DNA of 64,000 bases from the NCBI RefSeq assembly GCF_949628215.1, contig NC_134276.1:103721256-103785255 (forward strand), in the 5' to 3' direction. The stretch comes from Phalacrocorax aristotelis. Taxonomy: Eukaryota; Chordata; Aves; Suliformes; Phalacrocoracidae. Below are positions 10,309-22,200 of the stretch, in pieces. The position numbers and the translations under genes were made by a program. Each line of letters starts with the position of its first letter. Within the stretch, counting starts at the first letter, position 1. The notes beneath the pieces were generated by a model that saw only the letters and a list, made by a program, of their open reading frames with translations, did not search any database and was not told the DNA's origin.

Positions 10309-10560
10309 GGGTGGGTGTGCCTCCTCCTCGGTGGGGCGGGCGTTGTGTAACCGTGGCGAGTGTCGCCGTCGCTGTCGCCGCCGCCACCGCCGTTGGGGGG
10401 GGGGGGGCGGGGCAGGACCCGCTGCCCCCGGGGGCAGGGAGGGGGAGTGGGGCCGCTCCGGGCGGTGGCGGTGCGGTGCCCGGGCAGGCCGGGCAGCGGG
10501 GCAGAGCGGGTCGGACCCCGCGCTTTGGCCTGCTCGGCGTTTTTTCTCGGGAGCCTGAGG

Positions 10561-10910
10561 GAATTTGCTGCTGCGTTTCACATCGCAGCGGCACTTGGGC
10601 CCTGAGGAGACCGTGTGTTTTAAGCAGGCTCACTTTAAAGTTTCCATCAGTCTTCAGTTTTTCAATCTTCTAATGTTCTGATTTCATTCAGACATAGAAA
10701 AACGCGTTTTAGAGGCGTGCCCTAAAGTAGTGACATGGGGTGAAGCTGCAGTAGTGCTGTTCTTGTTTTCTGCAAGCATTTTTTCTTGTAGTATCTCTGC
10801 ATCTTTTTCCCTCCCCTGGAGGCAAGAGCCTTCCAGTATTGCCGTGACTGAGGTGTGTTTCATCATGAACTCCCGCCTAAAATTAGAATGCAATTCTGAG
10901 GTTGCCTCAG
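10561..10910. other. Flank between SOD1 island and CR1
   Basis: About 350 bp without a recognised feature. GC falls off quickly from the island; the open frames are short and unrecognised. Confidence 0.6.
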
Positions 10911-10989
10911 AATAGAATCAGAATCGTTTAGGTTGGAAAAGACCTTCAAGATCATCAACACCCACTATTAACCTACTGCTGCCAAGTCC

Positions 10990-13775
10990 ACCACTAAACC
11001 ATGTGCCTAAACACCACAGCTACAGGTCTTCTAAATACCTCCAGGGACGGTGATTCCACCACTTCCCTGGGGAGCCTGTTCCAGTGCTTGGCAATGCTTT
11101 TCAGTGAAGAAATTTTTCCTCACACCCAATCTAAACCTCCCCTAGTACAACCTGAGGCCAATTTCCAAGTAATTGCTTGTTACTTGGGAAAAGAGACCGA
11201 CCACTGACCACACCTCACTACAACCTCCTTTCAGATGGTTGTAGAGAGCAATAAGGTCTCCCCTCAGCCTCCTCTTCTCCAGCCTAAACAACCCCAGTTC
11301 CGTCAGTAGCTGCTCATAAGACTTGTGTTCGAGACCCTTCACCAGCTTCACTGCCCTTCTCTGGACACGTTCCAGCACCTCAATGTCCTTCTTGTCCTGA
11401 GGGGCCCAAAACTGAACACAGGATTTGAGGTGTGGCCTCGCCAGTGCTGAGTACAGGGGCATGACCGCTTCCCTTCTCCTGCTGGCCACACTATTCCTGG
11501 TACGAGCCAGGATGCTGTTGGCCTTCTAGGCCACCTGGGCACACCAGCTCATACTCAAGCCAGCTGTCAACCAGCACCCCCGGGTCCTTTTCCCCCAGGC
11601 ACTTTCCAGCCACTCCTCCCCAAGCCTGTAGTGTTACATGGGGTTGTGGTGACCCAAGTGCAGGACCTGGCACTGAGCCTTGTTGAACCTCATATGATTG
11701 ACCTCAGCCCATCGATCCAGCCTGTCCAGGTCCCTCTGCAGAGCCCTCCTACCCTCAAACAGAAAAACACTCCCACCCAACTTGGTGTTGTCTGCAAACT
11801 TACTGAGGGCACACTTAATCCCCTTGTTGAGGTTATTGATCAAGATATTAAACAGAACTGGCCCCAAAACTGAGCCCTGGGGAACACGACTTGTAGCCAG
11901 CCGCCAACTGCATTTAACTCTGCTCACCACAACTCTCTGGGCCTGGCTGTCCAGCCAGGTTTTTACCCAGTGAAGAGTACACTAATCCAAGCCATGATCA
12001 GCCAGTTTCTCCAAGAGAATGCTGTGGGAAACGGTGTCAAAGGCTTTACTAAACTCCAGGCAGATAACATCCACAGCCTTTCCCTCATCCATTAAGCGGG
12101 TCACCTTGTCAAAGAAGATCAGGTTAGCCAAGCAGGACCTGCCTTTCATAAACCCATACTGACCGGGCGTTGTGTACGTGCCATGTGATGGCACTCAGGA
12201 TGATCTGCTCCATCATCTTCCTTGGCACTGAGGTCAGACTGACAGGCCTGTAGTTCCCAGATCCTCCTTCTGGTCCTTCTTGTAGATGGACATCAAGTTT
12301 GCTAATCTCCAGTCAGCTGGGACCTCCCTAGTTATCCAGGACTGCTGGCTAAAGGATTGAAAGTGGCTTGGTGAGCGCTTCTGCCAGCAACCTCAGTACC
12401 CTTGGGTGGATTCCATCCAGCCCATAGACCTGTGTGTGCCTAAGCGGTGTAGGACATTGCTAACCATTTCCCCTTGGATTTGGGGGCTTCATTCAGCTCC
12501 CCATCCCTGTCTTCCGGCTGAGAAGGCCAGAGAACAACTGGTCTTACTATTAAAGACTGAGGCAAAGAAGGCATTAAGTACTTCAGCCTTTTCCTCATTT
12601 TTTGTCACTATGCTTCCCCCTGCACCCAGTAATGGATGGAGATTGTCCTTAGCCCTCCTTTTGTTGCTAACACATTTATAGAAGCATTTTAATTGTCTTT
12701 TATGACAGTAGCCAGATTAAGTTCTAGTTGGGCTTTGGCCTTTCTAATTTCCTCTCTGCATAACCTCATGGCATCCTTGTAGTCCTCCTGAGTTGCCTGC
12801 CCCTTCTTCCAAAGGTCTTAAATTTCCTTTTTCCCCTGAGTTCAGTGGAAGTTCTACATTCAGCCAGGCTGGTCTTCTTCCCTGCCGGCTTGTCTTTCAG
12901 CATATGGGGACAGCCTGCTCCTGCGCCTTTAAGGTTTCCTTCTTGAAGAATGTCCAGCCTTCCTGGACTCCTTTGCCCTTCAGGTCTGCCTCCCAAGGGA
13001 CTCTGTCAACAAGCCTCCTGAACAGGCCAAAGTCTGCCCTCTGGAAGTCCAAGGGAGCAGTTCTGCTGAGTCCTCTCCTTCTCCAAGTATCAAAAACTAT
13101 CATTTCAGGATTGATGTGCCCAAGATGGCCTCCAACCATCACATCACCCACAAGTCCTTCTCTGTTTGCAAACAACAGTTCCAGGGGAGCGCCTTCCCTA
13201 GTTGGCCCACTCATCGGCTGTGTCAGGAAGTTATCTTCCACACAATCCAGGAACCTCCTAGGCTGTTTTCTCTGTGCCGTATTGTATTTCCAGCAGACAC
13301 CTGGTAAGTTGAAGTCCCCCACAAGAACAAGGGCTAGCAATTGTGAGGGTTCTCCCAGCTGCTTATAGAATATTTCATCTGCCTCTTCATCCTGGCTGGA
13401 TGGTCTATAACAGACTTCCATGATGATATCTGCCTTGTTGGCCTCCTCCCTGATTCTTACCCATAAACAATCAACCCTATCGTCAACATCATTAAGCTCT
13501 AGACAATCAAAACACTCCCTAACACACAGGGTTATGCCACTGCCTCTCCATCCTTGCCTATCCCATCTGAAGAGTTTATAGCTGTCCGTTGCAGCACTCC
13601 AGTGTGCCAGTCATCCCACCATGCTTCCATGATAGTGACTATAGTGTAGTTTTCCTGCTGCACAATGGCTTCCAGCTCCTTCTGTTTGTTGCCCATGCTG
13701 CGTGTGTTGGTGTAGATGCACTTCAGTTGGGCTATTGATCCTGCCACCTTTTTTGGGGAAGAAGCCCTAATTCCT
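10990..13775 (-). pseudogene. CR1 ORF2 remnant (endonuclease-reverse transcriptase)
   Basis: Successive - strand frames cover the endonuclease (13775-12897) and the reverse transcriptase and C-terminal region (12194-11142), with stops and frame changes between them. The RT block A Asp (FSKAFD) is kept. The catalytic pair in block C is changed to FADN, and the endonuclease SDH is changed to INP. No intact protein can be made from this copy. Confidence 0.85.
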
Positions 13776-13977
13776 ATGTGACCATTCTCAGGCATTTCTT
13801 CGGTTTCTAACACATCCATAACCCTTGCGTCTTTGATGCTGCACGGATCTCCATCCCCTACCTCCACTGAGATGGCAGACATAAAGACCTTGCTAGCACA
13901 CCATCCCTCAAACATTGGCATGCCACACCCAGGCTTATCACTAGGAAGCCTGTTTTTATCCCTTTCCCCCTTCAAAT

Positions 13978-14215
13978 CTAGTTTAAAGCTCTTTCAGTGA
14001 GCCCTGCTAACTCCTGTGCAAAGATCCTTTTCCCACCTTGAGACAGGTGTACCTTGTCTGTCGCCAGCAGGCCTGGTGTTTTGTAGACTGATCCGTGATC
14101 AAAAAACCCAAAATTCTGCTGGTGACACCAGGCTTGGAGCGAGGTATTGACCTGCTGGCTCTTCCTGTTTCTTCCCTCATCACTCCCTGCAACTGGAAGG
14201 ATAGAGGAGAATGCT
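13978..14215 (-). pseudogene. CR1 ORF1 C-terminal remnant (esterase-like)
   Basis: The - strand frame reads QAWCHQQNFGFFDHG, then GLLATDKVHLSQGGKRIFAQ, then ELAGLTERALN and a TAG stop. CR1 ORF1 proteins carry a GDSL/SGNH esterase-like domain, and the DxVHL part is its C-terminal catalytic block. Only the tail is retained; the nucleophile block is missing. Confidence 0.75.
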
Positions 14216-14846
14216 ACTCATGCTCCTGATCCCTTAAAAAGTCATACCAAGGCCCCGAAGTCTCTTTTGAGTCATGGCTCAGGTGACATGACTGAAACAA
14301 ACAGGGATTTGTTTGCTTGAGTGGTGTATTTCTCTGCCTGTGAAAGAAGTGCCAGGGAAAAGAACCACATACATGGAGAGTATTTGTCTAAGAGACAGAT
14401 AAAGATTTGTAGTTTAAGCCCAGAAAGAAGCTGAGAAAGCAGGACAGCTGGGCAGCTTCCTGTCTAGGAGGCATCTTGGCACTGCAAGTTAAACTCCAGA
14501 GTGTTTCATTCCTGATGTGCCTGGAGAGAAGAGGCTCTGTAAATTACTTGTGAGCAAACAGGTCTGTGCTCATGGCACAACCCACAGCACCCTGAATGCT
14601 TGCTAGATGAAGAGGAAAGATGCCAGTGCCGTGGAGGCAATTTTTGTTTGATTTAAAATGTTTTGTAACCTTGGAGGGACAATAGTGACTCATTTTACTT
14701 TCAGTCATCTTTGGCTTCCCATATCACAATCTTTGTTTGTCAGTGCCCTTTCATAAAGAGGGACACCTTGAGTGCTGTGCTATTGTGTTTTCTGTTATTT
14801 TTAGGCCTATCTCCAAATCCAACTATGTTTCTATCGGACAGGTTTA

Positions 14847-14886
14847 TTCCTTCCTTCCTTCCTTCCTTCCTTCCTTCCTTCCTTCC
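14847..14886 (+). repeat. (TTCC)10 microsatellite
   Basis: Ten perfect TTCC units in a row. A normal, probably length-variable microsatellite. Confidence 0.95.
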
Positions 14887-16224
14887 CGGAGGTAAGTTTT
14901 CAAGATCTGCCCTTCTTCATGCCTCTGCATGACCGTAGGACAAACAGGTGGGTAAGAGCCTGATGTGTCAGGCCTCTTAATATGTCAAGTGAAATAATTT
15001 GAAGTAATAATTTCAGAGATTTATTGCACTAGGCATCAGTTTCAGGTTACCTGTGAACCCTGTGTACCCTAAGGTGTCCAATGCCCAAATGAGGCAGAAC
15101 GCAGCTAACAAAGCTGGCATGCTGAGAGGCACCATGGCAAAGAAATCAACAGTAGGAGGCTAAAGGAGAGATGTGAATTTCAAGGACTCATACACAAGGG
15201 TTTATATGGGATGTGCAAAAAGAGATCAGCAATCTTATATAGGTCATGGCCTCGCGCTTTAGAGTGTTTTCTGTTATTCTTTTCTTTCACAAGTACAATA
15301 GAAATACGAAAGTGTTGGTTTACAGGTGCTCTCTTTCATGTAAGTCTTATACAGGAAGCCAGGGAAAAGTTTTTCATTTGTTTTCTCCCACATACTTCCT
15401 TTTAAGTAATATTTTCTTAAATCTCACCAGTAGGTGAAAAAAATCCACCCCAAAGAGGCTGAATGGGGTATTTGGCAGCAATACCTTATTTTGTTATTTG
15501 GAGTGTCAGAGTCAAAGCAGAGTGGAAGGATGAAAAAGTGCAAGGTGGGATTACAAACTTCGATAGTAGGAGCTACAATAAGACAGGATCTGGCAGGCAT
15601 GAGAACGAGTGGCATCTCTTAAAATTCAGGCACCTCTTGTTTGACATCCCCCTTTGCCCCATGCCCTGATTCTGCCACCCCAGCTTGGAAGAAGCCTAGG
15701 GCTTGGGCTTGAGTACATCTTTATAGGTAAACTGGTGGTAAAGTGGGCTGATCTGGAGCCCAGAGGGTTGAAATGAATATGGGAGGGACAGACTTAGGGC
15801 TGGGCAGTGCACAGCTTTGTCTGCTCCCACCGTTGTGCAGTTGCCTGCAAAGCATTTCTGTTGTAGCAGGGGAGCGAAACAGTTTTTTGTGTTGATAGAA
15901 GGGTTGCTGTCACCACATTAAGGGTAGACACAGAGGGATCTCTGAAGAATGAGGAGTCAAGTCTTGGTTATTTCCTAATTTGCCAACTTAAAGGGCAAAT
16001 GACATACTTACTGTGTCATGTAGGTTTACAGAAGTCCACAATCTACACGGACAGAAGCTAATCAACTTCTAAGCAAAATATGCAAAAGTAACAAAAATCG
16101 CAAAGCCTTATGTACTGTAAAAATATGGCATGTATCAAGCTTAAAGCCCATGCAGCACACTAACATGCTTTCTGATCAAGATTTTGTATGGATTAAAAAA
16201 TCAGCGGGAATTTTTAAGATTGTG

Positions 16225-16238
16225 GTTCCCATGGCAAC
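16225..16238. promoter_or_regulatory. RFX X-box-like palindrome
   Basis: GTTCCCATGGCAAC differs from the perfect palindrome GTTGCCATGGCAAC at one base. RFX transcription factors bind this type of element. Occupancy is unknown. Confidence 0.4.
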
Positions 16239-16825
16239 CATACCTTTGGCACCTGGTGCAAATATATAGTATTTTCTACTTGTGATGACTCGTCTGGAAA
16301 AACATGGGATAAAAATAAAATTGCAGTGGTAAATATCACTCCAGATCGCCTGAGCTTGTGCACATAGGTGCTTGCTCGTTAAGGTCACTGTCCACAAATC
16401 TGCATTTTTTAATGTTTAGTCTCCTATATTAAGAAAAGTAAACAGAAACAGTATGAATTTTGAATGATGGTCCTTCGTAAGGGCCTGTTATGTCCTTGGA
16501 TGTGTGTCTCTGGAGGGGACACCACTGTTGAGATAAGTACTAGTACGCTCATCCCAGCATGCAGGAAAGCAGACAACTGTCTCTTCTCCACAACCTTGTG
16601 CTCTAGCAACTGAGAATCCCAGTGAGGCTGGATCAGAGGAGTCCTTCCTGCTCCTGGAGCAGATCTTTGGCTATTCTTAACCCATTTTCTCTCTAGCCTC
16701 TAGCTGCTACAGAAAGGGGTCCTGGAGCTGCTGCTCCCTACCTGCCAGCCTCCCTGCACATCCCTGATGGCACTCTACAGCATCTCAAAAAGCACTAGGT
16801 ACATACTCTGAGGAATCAAATCGAA

Positions 16826-17015
16826 CCCTGAGCCTTTGTGTTGTCCTGGGCAAGACATCGCATGTCATTAAAGTCTTCCCATTTGATTACACGTGGGTAA
16901 CGACACTTCCCTACCTGTAAGGGAAGCTGGGAGGGGTAATTAGCTGAGTTTATGTTTGTATAGCATTTTGAAGATGAAAAGAGCTGTGGAAAGTACTAAG
17001 CATTATTTCACTAGA
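16826..17015 (+). repeat. Probable ancient MIR/L2-type fossil
   Basis: The order of short phrases resembles the core-SINE/L2 3' end: a CCTGGGCAAGACATC piece, then CCTACCTGTAAGGGAAGC, then a TAGCATTTTGAAGATGAAAAG piece and AAGTACTAAGCATTATT. The similarity is from memory and diverged; boundaries approximate. Confidence 0.5.
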
Positions 17016-19194
17016 AACTTTGTGATGGCGGCTCCCTAGTGGAAAGCCTGCTGTTCCAATTACAGGGTAGCGGTGCTGATAGAGAAAGTATTCATGCAAT
17101 TAACATAGTGTCAGCTGGAAAGCCTTTACATGGAACATACAAGATTGAAAATAACATTCACTTTTAACGGCTGAACTGAGCTAATCTGTCTGCTGCAAGT
17201 CCTGCATCCTCCGTTGCTTGACAAGCTGAATAAACTTGAAACATGAGACTCAAAGGAGAGGTTGTGTAAATGTTTTTGAAAACCTTTGTACCCAGCATGG
17301 GGCTTGCAGCCACAAATTACTACAACCCTTCTAGGGCACTGGTGCTATTCAAGGTCTGTCCACTGATTTTTTTTTTTATTTCCTTGTTAATATTCACTAA
17401 GGGCTGGGCTTCAAGTATTTAATGCAGTACCAAAGCCTGTGCATGTTATTCCAACGCGAATTTCTAGTGAATCCAGTGGGTTGTACAGATCCCCTGCTGA
17501 ACCACGTATGGAAGTTGGCAGCGGGTGGTCTGTGAAAGCAGTGCAAAACTGATGCTCAGCACCCTCTCTCACCCGTGCAACCCCGTACGGGCATGCTCTG
17601 AAGGAACTGGACAGTAGGTGCCTGCATGGGGCAGCAGCAGTTGCAAGAGAGGGTGCTTCTGGCAGCGCCCACTGCCATGGGGATTGCAGACTGTGTTCCC
17701 AGCAGCTGCCAGCTCTGTGCTAAAATGCTGACAATTTTTTAATGATATTAGTAAAGCTATATTTTTTTGCTTCCATCTCCCTCAAACAGCAGAAGCAGCT
17801 TATGAGAGAAAATGTAGACCTTCGTTTCTGCTTAAAAGGCTGTGTGACCTTTGGCTAAAAAATATAATGAGAATACAAGGAGTTCCTGCCAGGAATGGCT
17901 GATCCTGCAGTGCCCTGCTCACATCTCACGGGCTAGAGCTCCAGCGTGCCCGGCAGCCCTCAGGAGAGTTTCCCCATCACAACAGCCTGAGAGGCTGAAA
18001 CTGGGAGCACAAAGCAGCTAACAGTGGCTGGCAGGATTGTCATACGCAAGATGGGATGGATGCACACACATGGATCCTGTGGATTCTGCGGGTGTTTGCA
18101 GAAAAAATAATTTGCTGAGGTCTTTATGAGAGCTGATGCTATAGCACAAAGTGATGGCTGCAGTCAAACTGTATTGTGGGGAAACATAGCTGAAGCTTAA
18201 AATGGCTTTCAAAGTATTGACTAGACTTTTTTTTTCTACTGGGCTTGAATAGCTTATAAAAAATTCAAAAGAATATTTTGATTAAGGTAATGAAAACCAT
18301 AATTTGAGGCCTTATTCTCCTGCATCTACCTATTTTAAACTAGCGTTGCTCCATCAGCCTCAGTGCATGCACTCCCCACCTCAAGCAGTTTATTTGCTCA
18401 CTTGGATTACAGGCAAAGAAACACAACCACAACCAGCAGCTGCAGGAAACGGCTGCTCTGTTGTGCACCCCACTGAGGCGACAGGCACCTCTCCTCCAGC
18501 CATGGCAGCCCCCCGCAGCCCCCAACCTCCTGCCACCTCTGGGGGAGTGAGGCAGAAGGCTGTGGGCAAGCCCCAGGATTGTGTGCTGCAGCTGGATTCA
18601 CTGGGGCAAAAATCAGGCCCAGGGGGTTTGGGTTTCTGCTCTCATGGGAGCACAGGGCTGTCAGCATGGCCAACGTCAGGCAGGCCAAAGTCCTGTGAGT
18701 CCTTCACCCTGTTTCTGGCAAACAGGCGTCTCTTGAGGCTGTGCCAGCAGAGCTCCCTGGCAGGACGCCAGGTGCTCGGCCCACCCCATGCCAAGCCCCG
18801 GAGCAGCAGAGCAGGAGAGGCTCGAGCTCTGGCATCGTGGCCAGCACTTATCTGGTATTTGCACTTTCAGGAGGAAAATGGGTGCACGCATGTTTGAAGG
18901 CACTCGGTGGTGGCTGGCAAGGCTGCTTCGGTGGGGGAGCAGAACCAGGGCTACAGAGCACAGCACGCTTCAGGTTACTGGTGGTTAAAGTTTTTGTTGT
19001 GAAGAAGTTAAAACGTTCCCTTTGAAACCGGTGAGCTGAAACTAAATTTGAAACAAAGACAGAACATTGTCCATAAAGGTCTTTTGAAAGACTTTTTTTT
19101 TAATTAGAGACTGCCAAAATGTTTATGCGTTCAGGAATGTTATTTTGTCCACTGAAAGGGTCCAGGCACCTAAATGGATGCAACTAAAACATTG

Positions 19195-19240
19195 TGTATA
19201 TGTGTGTGTGTATAACTATATATTATGAAATATATTTAAA
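19195..19240. repeat. TG/TA low-complexity tract
   Basis: Alternating TATGTGTGTGTGTATAACTATATATTA-type sequence. Simple repeat, imperfect. Confidence 0.8.
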
Positions 19241-22200
19241 ATATCAACTGGGGTAAAGATCAATAAAGTCCAAAGAAAGCCTGTACCTTCTCACACATTA
19301 TATATGTTATGTATAATGACCTACTAAGAATTTAATTCACAGTGTAGAAAAAGAAAAGCTTATTCTTAGATTTTTATCTAGGATTTTGTTTGTAAAAGCC
19401 CTCATAGTTGTAACTAAACTCTTAATGTCAGGGGATATGTAAGTTGCTTTGCAAATCCCAACCCACATAAGCATATGCCAGAGGTAACTTCCCATGCGGT
19501 TTCATTTGGATATACTTTTCAGCACTCCCTGACACAAACTGTGCTGCACTCTCTCTTCAATATTTACCACATTTACATTTTGGTAGTAGAGCAGGTATCA
19601 GTACACCAAAGGATTCAGGGGTTTGGGATTTTTTTTGGGGGGTGTTTGTTTTTGGTTTTTTTTTTCTCCTCTCAGCTGTGTTGGATAATTCTGGAGATGC
19701 AATCACCTGATTCAGTACAAAGCCACAGTGAAAATACTAATTAATATGCAATTAGAAAATATGTAAATGATACAACAACGTAAACTATCCCATTTCTGCA
19801 GTGGGAAATCAAGACTGCCAGACGGAATACATCTAGGCAGGTGTCCAAAATAACAAAGATGTGTTTTTATTTGGATTTTTAAGCACGTGATTTCATCTCT
19901 GGGGACACTGGGTTGTTGGGGAGCGGCCGAGTTCTTTCATGAGCAAGAAGCAGAACTCAGCTTGGGTTTGTACAGCTGTCGGTGAAACGAGGCTTCTGGG
20001 TGCTTTTTTTAATACGAGCAATTAATAAGTGGGAATGCAGCTGTGAAATGCATTAGCCAGGTATTGTAATATGATTTCCACAGTACCACGTATGTAATAT
20101 TTATGTGACCATTTTGTGTCTGTTAGAAAATTTTTTCCATAGGTCAGCAGACATCTCCAGCCTTGCCAAAAGAATGAAGTGCACCACAGGAGAAAGCCTG
20201 CAGACTTTGCACCCAGCGTGCATGCCGTGAACCACCGTCCCTCTGGGTTTGTGTGATCTGGAGTGCCTTCATAAAATGTGGCCAGAGCAGATACGCAAGT
20301 TCCCAGTCAGGACTCGGGCACCGTGACTGTTGGTTTTGGTGAACAGCGGAAAATGTCCCCTTTCACATTCACTTGTGTCGAGACACTTTTAAAAGCCCAC
20401 CTGTAGATCTCCACCAGGGCCAAGCTTTGTTGCTGTTCTGGAACAGGCTGCAGCATCCACTGAAACCCACGTCGTCTGCCTTGAACTGCATCCAGCCCTG
20501 TCGGCACGCTCCCCAGCTTGTCGGCATCAGGGACTCTGCGTGGGCACGTGGGCCCAGCGGGACAGTGCCCATACCTTTCCAGAACCGGAGTAATTTAAAC
20601 CTCGTAACAGTCCCTGGCAGGCAGCCCAGTGTGTCACATGCATGTGAACCGCTCAGCTATGCTGGTCCGCCCGTGACTGTGGAGGAAGACAAGGTTACAG
20701 CACCCAGCTGCTGGGAGCAGCGCCACTTCCTGACTTCATGCGTAGTTATTCCCTAATCCGGTCCTGTTGCTATGATCTAGGCTAATTTGCACACTTTTAA
20801 TAGCAGGAATTTTCTAGCCGGGGTCCTCTGACATAGCATGGTGAAGGAGCAGCTCCACGTGCAATTATGCCGGGAGGTCTGAGGGACAACGGCAACCTTT
20901 GCTCAGGGCAGACTGAAGGAGCTGCTCGACATGGGTGGGTGCAAGGCAGCCCCTGCCATGGAGTGCCAGGCACCTCTCCAGGCCCAAACCCTCACCATGA
21001 ATGTTCATTGCAGCCTCAGTTGACACCCCTCTGGTGAAAAACTGGGCCAGACAGCTTCCACAAAGTAATTCTCCTGCCTTTTTTACAGCAAGTCCCAGAT
21101 TCCACCTGTGAGTGCCAGCCATGGCAACTGGGATCTGGGCATGCACCAGAGGGGCTCCTTGTAGAAACAGGCTGTCCTGCAGAGGTGTAATGATCAACAG
21201 CAGCCCATTTGCTTCAGGACGTGGAAGGCCAGTTCCACAGCACTAGCCCTGGGTATGCAGTTTTAATTCTCCTGGGCCCCTCTGTCATTTCCGCAATGGG
21301 TGGGCATTGCCCTCTGGCAGCCCTGCCTTCCGGCAGTGCCTGGCACCCACTGACCAGGGTTACTGCAGCTCAGAGCTAGCGAGTACCTTGGAGCGACTGC
21401 CACTGGGAGGCATGCAAAGCTGCCTGCTGCCTAGTTTCCCCTGGAGCTGTTGGCTTTGCATGCCATCCTGAGCATTGTGACTGTATTCTGGAGAAACAGC
21501 AATCGCAGCAGCTATTCCTGGGTCATTGCAGGGACACTTGTCTTCACCCTGCCATCTGTGGGAGGAGCAGTCGCTGCCACCGTGGTGGGTTTGCTCCACT
21601 ATGCTGTGGGAACTTGCAGCAGAGGCAATTTGTGCACGACCACATCAGCTGCATCACCTGTGTGCACAGTGCCCTCCTGCTTCTGAACAACATCCCTGCC
21701 GTGATATTGGTTACAGCTGATCCCTGTGGTGGAGACAGCACCTGTGCAGAATTTTCAGGTCATATATCCCAGTTGTGCCTGGCTCTGAGCAGCTGAGGGC
21801 CTGTGGGTGGTACCTCTGAAGTGGTTTGTTGCCAGCACAGAAGACATTTTTTGGTCCATACGTAGAGCATTGTCTCAGCTCACAAGAGCTCCTGTTCCAG
21901 AAGGATCACCTCTGTGCTGGTCGTGAGTCATGCCCCTTTTCTCCCCAGATACCATTCCTGCTTTGGTTCGACTGTGGGACCCTCAGCTCCTCTCCCTTTT
22001 AAACCACCACACTGCTTCTTTATAGAGTTTTCTCATTGCTTTCACCTCAGCAACCTCTGCACACCAAACTTCTCCTCTCTGCCTGGGAGAGCAGGCAGCA
22101 GCCTGGCTGTCCAGGCAGCCCAGGCCAGGACTCTTCACCCCTGTAGGGCAATGGGAAAAAAACCAAAGAAATATTTTCTGTCTCAAAGTAGAAGGAGAAT

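Larger units (their letters stand above)
9650..10560. promoter_or_regulatory. SOD1: SOD1 promoter CpG island
   Basis: Dense CpG and high GC over about 0.9 kb, spanning the 5' half of SOD1 intron 1, exon 1 and about 500 bp upstream. It includes a TATA box, four CCAAT boxes, a GNC-triplet-rich run at about 10361-10392 and 13 consecutive G at 10395-10407. The flanks at 9400 and 10650 are ordinary. Divergent + strand transcription is possible, but I see no supported gene. Confidence 0.85.
10911..14220 (-). mobile_element. CR1 LINE, long but decayed, with ORF1 tail and ORF2
   Basis: CR1 is a non-LTR retrotransposon of birds and reptiles. On the - strand this 3.3-kb copy carries, in order: the C-terminal part of ORF1 (about 14215-13978, with the GDSL-esterase-type motif ATDKVHLSQGGKR and a TAG stop); the ORF2 endonuclease start (CIYTNTRSMGNKQKELEA, near 13720); the endonuclease GDFNLPG motif (near 13310); reverse transcriptase blocks FSKAFDTVSH (near 12050), [10 protein letters not shown] and FADNTK (near 11800-11870); the C-terminal region [13 protein letters not shown]; and the 3' end with AATC/GAAT-type tail repeats at 10911-10925. 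The reading frame is broken many times. The endonuclease SDH motif reads INP, and the RT FADD motif reads FADN, so the copy is inactive. Outer 5' boundary approximate. Confidence 0.92.

Noticed and set aside
18304-18897. 197-codon open frame (+)
   Set aside because: GC-rich low-complexity composition, stop-poor by base content, no domain, and no promoter or splice context.
21111-21131. CCATGGCAAC half of an X-box
   Set aside because: Only the right half matches; the left half (CAG) does not fit the palindrome.
21305-21325. Possible CTCF site (CCAGAGGGCA on the - strand)
   Set aside because: It lacks the internal bases of the CTCF core; spacing does not fit.
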